Source of the DNA: Halobacteriovoraceae bacterium
GTDB taxonomy: Bacteria > Bdellovibrionota > Bacteriovoracia > Bacteriovoracales > Bacteriovoracaceae
Direction: 5' to 3'
Length of the DNA: 9,162 nucleotides
Assembly (NCBI GenBank): GCA_018663815.1
Contig: JABJPQ010000574.1
Span: forward strand, 1 to 9,162
Position 1 is the first letter of the stretch. Every line of letters begins with the position of its first letter. The notes under the pieces are model-generated. The model was not told the origin of the DNA and made no database searches. It worked only from the letters and a program-made list of their open reading frames with translations. Below are positions 6,422-9,162 of this stretch, piece by piece. The position numbers and the translations under genes are program-made.

Positions 6422-9139
6422 TTATTTATAATATCCTCTTGTTTTATCAGTAAAATCAAAAATGAGACGATCAATCTGATCAACTTCTTTTAATTCAAAA
6501 AACGATCCGTTCTCGCCGAGCCCATATGGATTTGCTTCATCCATTGCCAGGTTTTCGACATCAACATTATCAGAACGAGGAGAAGGTTTTTTTATTAATA
6601 AGGCATGTATGCGAGATAACTCAATTGGTACTTTAAATTGTTGAATAAGTTCTTTATCCTTTTTAATTTTAAAAATCTTATCTTTTGTTCTACTTAAGAT
6701 ATAGTTGCCGAGATCGCTGTCATCTTTTTTATTAAACCTACTATTATAAAACATCTCTGTGTAATCGGAAGCTTTTGTAAATATAGAAATACTTAATTTA
6801 AAGTTCGTTTTTTCGCTTAACATCGTTAAGTATGTTGAGAAAAAGGATTTCGGTGCTATATCGGGGCCAAATAAACTATCAATTTTGTCTCGGGTCAATT
6901 TATGAGGATGTCCTATTAGTGAATAATAATCTGCCTCAAATTCATCAATATGCACTTCAGACATCATCCACATATAATGAGTCATTACATCCTTAAAAGT
7001 AAATGAATTGTGTACTACAAAGGGAAGATCAGTTAAGTTCTTAAGTTCGTTTTCAAGATGTCTATAATGTTGTGAAAATTCAAATATTTCTCTATGAACG
7101 TCATAAGTATTAAGTATATCTTTATAATCTAAAAATGAATCTACCCCATAATTATGCAAAAGAAAGGCTTGATCAAGGTATGATGTAGATGATTTAAAAC
7201 CAAGACTTTCAATTTCATTTTTAACCTCGTTTTTACTTAGATCAATAATATCGGCTGAGGAAAGATTTGGTTTTTCAAGCTCAAAAGTATTCATTTCATT
7301 AAAATCGAGTCCATACCAGCTATCAATCCTTAAATTTTTATTAGACGAAAATAAACCCGGAGAAAACTTTCTTATAGAGTTACTTTTCTGAACCGTATCT
7401 AAAACTCGTGTTAGAACATCATACTTAGAGTATAAATAAGCGAGAGACTTGTCTTTCGTGAATTTTTCAAAATAACTTGTAACATTGTCATTGTAATTTT
7501 CAATAGACTCTAGACCATCTTTAATTTCGTGTGCTGTAATTCCAATATTTTTTAGAAAGCCATACTCATTTCGAATAATTTCTTTGGCAAGTCTTTTCTG
7601 ATACTTACTATAGAAGTGTTCACATTTAGCAGTCGTTTTAAAGTTTTTATCGATCAAATTTAAATATCTAGTGAGTAATTTTTCTTCTTTACGCTTTTTA
7701 TAAAGATCACCTCGCTTATACAAGAGAGGAAATTGTTTTTGTAAATATTCTGCTAGAAACTTAAATGTAATTTTTCTTGCTATCGATGAATTATGCAGAG
7801 CTGGTAATAACTCCGTCTCTACACCTGATAAAGCATTTTTAAAAAGTCTAATGATCTTTTTCCCAGGTTTCATTTTGTCTTCAGGTAAAATAGAACTATC
7901 TAGGTCTAAAATATTTTTGTAAGTGTAACTAACCTTCTTAGCTTTAACACCATCTAGCTTTATAAAAGAAGCACACCAAGGAAGGTAGTATTGCTTATAC
8001 TCACCGGAGTTTAGTAGGTCTTCTAGCGCGTCCAAATCAGTCTTTAAAGATTTAAAACCATCTTTAATTTGCGGAGTTATTAAATTGTCAAAAAACATTG
8101 AAATTTTCTCTGTCATAGTTTCATAGGAATCAGTAGGTGAAAATATGTAATGCTGTTTTAAAAGATTTGTAATGGATCGAAATATGACTAATTTATCTAT
8201 TTTTTTCCTATCTCCACCTAACCCAAACCATGTTCCAAGGTTATTGATATCCTCTGGCCCTTTTTTACTATAACGACCATTAAAAAGATGCTTCATTGCG
8301 TACTCATATTTCCTATCTCCCATTAATGTCTCGTTTTTTGTAAATAATGAGGTCAAATAAATCATAACTGGAAGTTCAACCTCTTCTTTTATTTTTGAGT
8401 TAAATTGAGATAGAAAATCTGAAACTTCGTTGATTAATTGTTTTGTGTTATTAGTTCTTGTTAAGTAGTTTAACGAGAGACTTTTAACTAAGGATACGTC
8501 ATGCAAGAATTTGTCCCAGTTACGAGCTAAATTTGATATTTTTAAAATTATCTCACTGACATCTTTATCACTTCTTATTGTATTACCTGATATGATCTTT
8601 TGAATTTTCACATTAGTCTTATTTAGTGTTTTATAATAATAACGATCAATGATATCATAAATTACTTTAGCAAGGTTTTTGCTACGGGCCTGAGGAAATT
8701 TAGAAAATAAGCGATAGGCATCCGTTTCACTGATGCTTTTATCCATTAAGCCTAAGATTAAAAAAGTAAATTCATTATAAACGATGGGCGTTTGTTTAAC
8801 CTGATAATTTTCAAGTAATCGTTGATAAGACTTATCATTTTGACCTTGCTCTAAAGAAGCTTTAAAGGGTGATAGATGAGTCTTTTGAATCGATATAAAC
8901 AAAGAAGATAGTTCAGTTTTATCTTCATTATAAATGCAACAATCAACAATCTTCTTATATATACTTTGTTGCATTTTTTTATCATTATAAGTTAAGAGAT
9001 CAGAATCAATACTGCTTAGGCTAATCAAGTAATTATGCATAAAAACGATATACTCCTTATGCTGATCAATATCGTCTGAATATAGCTTTACAATAAAATT
9101 CAATGTAGAGTTCCAAAGGTACACCTCTTGAGTGTTCAT
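6422..9139 (-). CDS. Large helical protein of unknown function; true start uncertain, may extend past window
   Basis: From the ATG at 9139 the product is 905 residues, but the frame has no stop between there and the window edge. The ATG lacks a convincing Shine-Dalgarno (AAAAGAAAATAAC precedes it) and the product lacks a signal peptide, although its paralog downstream is a lipoprotein. The real start may therefore lie upstream. The sequence is predominantly helical and Lys/Asp/Leu/Phe-rich, with no membrane segment. Landmarks are LGTWFGLGG (301-309), a Y492 to F509 anchor containing TT and C506-E-H-F, and the C-terminal block DEFEAD (732-737), IG (742-743), DSLF (754-757) and FFS (766-768), all echoed in the next protein. 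The DExxAD motif resembles the third zinc-ligand region of M48 peptidases, but there is no HEXXH, so an active protease is unlikely. It is followed with zero gap by the lipoprotein gene. No family recognised. Confidence 0.72.
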   Translation of the reverse strand: MNTQEVYLWNSTLNFIVKLYSDDIDQHKEYIVFMHNYLISLSSIDSDLLTYNDKKMQQSIYKKIVDCCIYNEDKTELSSLFISIQKTHLSPFKASLEQGQNDKSYQRLLENYQVKQTPIVYNEFTFLILGLMDKSISETDAYRLFSKFPQARSKNLAKVIYDIIDRYYYKTLNKTNVKIQKIISGNTIRSDKDVSEIILKISNLARNWDKFLHDVSLVKSLSLNYLTRTNNTKQLINEVSDFLSQFNSKIKEEVELPVMIYLTSLFTKNETLMGDRKYEYAMKHLFNGRYSKKGPEDINNLGTWFGLGGDRKKIDKLVIFRSITNLLKQHYIFSPTDSYETMTEKISMFFDNLITPQIKDGFKSLKTDLDALEDLLNSGEYKQYYLPWCASFIKLDGVKAKKVSYTYKNILDLDSSILPEDKMKPGKKIIRLFKNALSGVETELLPALHNSSIARKITFKFLAEYLQKQFPLLYKRGDLYKKRKEEKLLTRYLNLIDKNFKTTAKCEHFYSKYQKRLAKEIIRNEYGFLKNIGITAHEIKDGLESIENYNDNVTSYFEKFTKDKSLAYLYSKYDVLTRVLDTVQKSNSIRKFSPGLFSSNKNLRIDSWYGLDFNEMNTFELEKPNLSSADIIDLSKNEVKNEIESLGFKSSTSYLDQAFLLHNYGVDSFLDYKDILNTYDVHREIFEFSQHYRHLENELKNLTDLPFVVHNSFTFKDVMTHYMWMMSEVHIDEFEADYYSLIGHPHKLTRDKIDSLFGPDIAPKSFFSTYLTMLSEKTNFKLSISIFTKASDYTEMFYNSRFNKKDDSDLGNYILSRTKDKIFKIKKDKELIQQFKVPIELSRIHALLIKKPSPRSDNVDVENLAMDEANPYGLGENGSFFELKEVDQIDRLIFDFTDKTRGYYK

Positions 9140-9162
9140 GTTATTTTCTTTTATATACTTTA

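Noticed and set aside
6860..6950. M48-type protease activity for the 905-residue protein from its EFEAD motif
   Set aside because: ExxxD alone is only the third-ligand motif; no HEXXH exists anywhere in the protein (the nearest, HEIKD, lacks the second His).
3401..9139. Other short matches between the giant proteins: TNV[KQ]I[QR]KI (residues 175-182 versus 342-349), SPGLF (593-597 versus 985-989) and HN[ST].[IV]A (449 versus 285)
   Set aside because: They fall out of order with the stronger C-terminal anchors, so they are chance matches or signs of internal helical repeats; I did not use them as evidence of homology.
9150..9155. TATAAA as a -10 box for the upstream giant gene
   Set aside because: The coding frame appears open through it, no -35 can be examined because the window ends, and such hexamers are common in this AT-rich DNA.

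Overview
The window is AT-rich (roughly a third G+C by eye) and bacterial. It is dominated by exported proteins of obscure families: a disulfide-rich HEXXH metalloprotease-like protein, an outer-membrane beta-barrel candidate, a secreted unknown, a large lipoprotein and a second very large helical protein. That mix suggests a Gram-negative envelope, and the general character (many taxon-restricted secreted proteins, low G+C) is reminiscent of Bacteriovorax/Halobacteriovorax-type predatory bacteria. The lineage is an inference from style; no marker gene is present.

Layout. (1) Positions 1-679, plus strand: the 3' part of a zinc-metallopeptidase-like gene, closed by a GGCC-cored intrinsic terminator (707-735). 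(2) Positions 738-2985, minus strand: two exported-protein genes. The secreted unknown (2985 to 1876) is followed by a candidate AT-rich terminator. A candidate -10 box lies directly in front of the beta-barrel gene (1811 to 738), so the two are probably separate transcription units. (3) Positions 2986-3402: a divergent intergenic region with a locally higher G+C block, then a compact single-gene unit on the plus strand. It has a near-consensus promoter, a clear Shine-Dalgarno, a 58-residue Cys/His-rich protein and a perfect 10-bp terminator stem. (4) Positions 3401-9139, minus strand: two giant genes in one operon, joined by a TAA stop that directly abuts the next ATG. The upstream gene's frame stays open to the window edge, so its true start may lie outside. 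The downstream gene encodes a 1006-residue lipoprotein.

The most interesting observation is that the two giant proteins look like distant tandem paralogs. Both share a C-terminal block built around a DExxAD motif, an 'IG' a few residues later and a DSLF motif, in the same order. A second anchor (Y..[LF]I...F.TT, then a Cys and HF) lies upstream in both. Neither resembles a family I can name. Together they may be a two-protein envelope system of unknown function, but this rests on by-eye alignment. No RNA genes, insertion sequences, CRISPR arrays, phage genes or attachment sites were seen.
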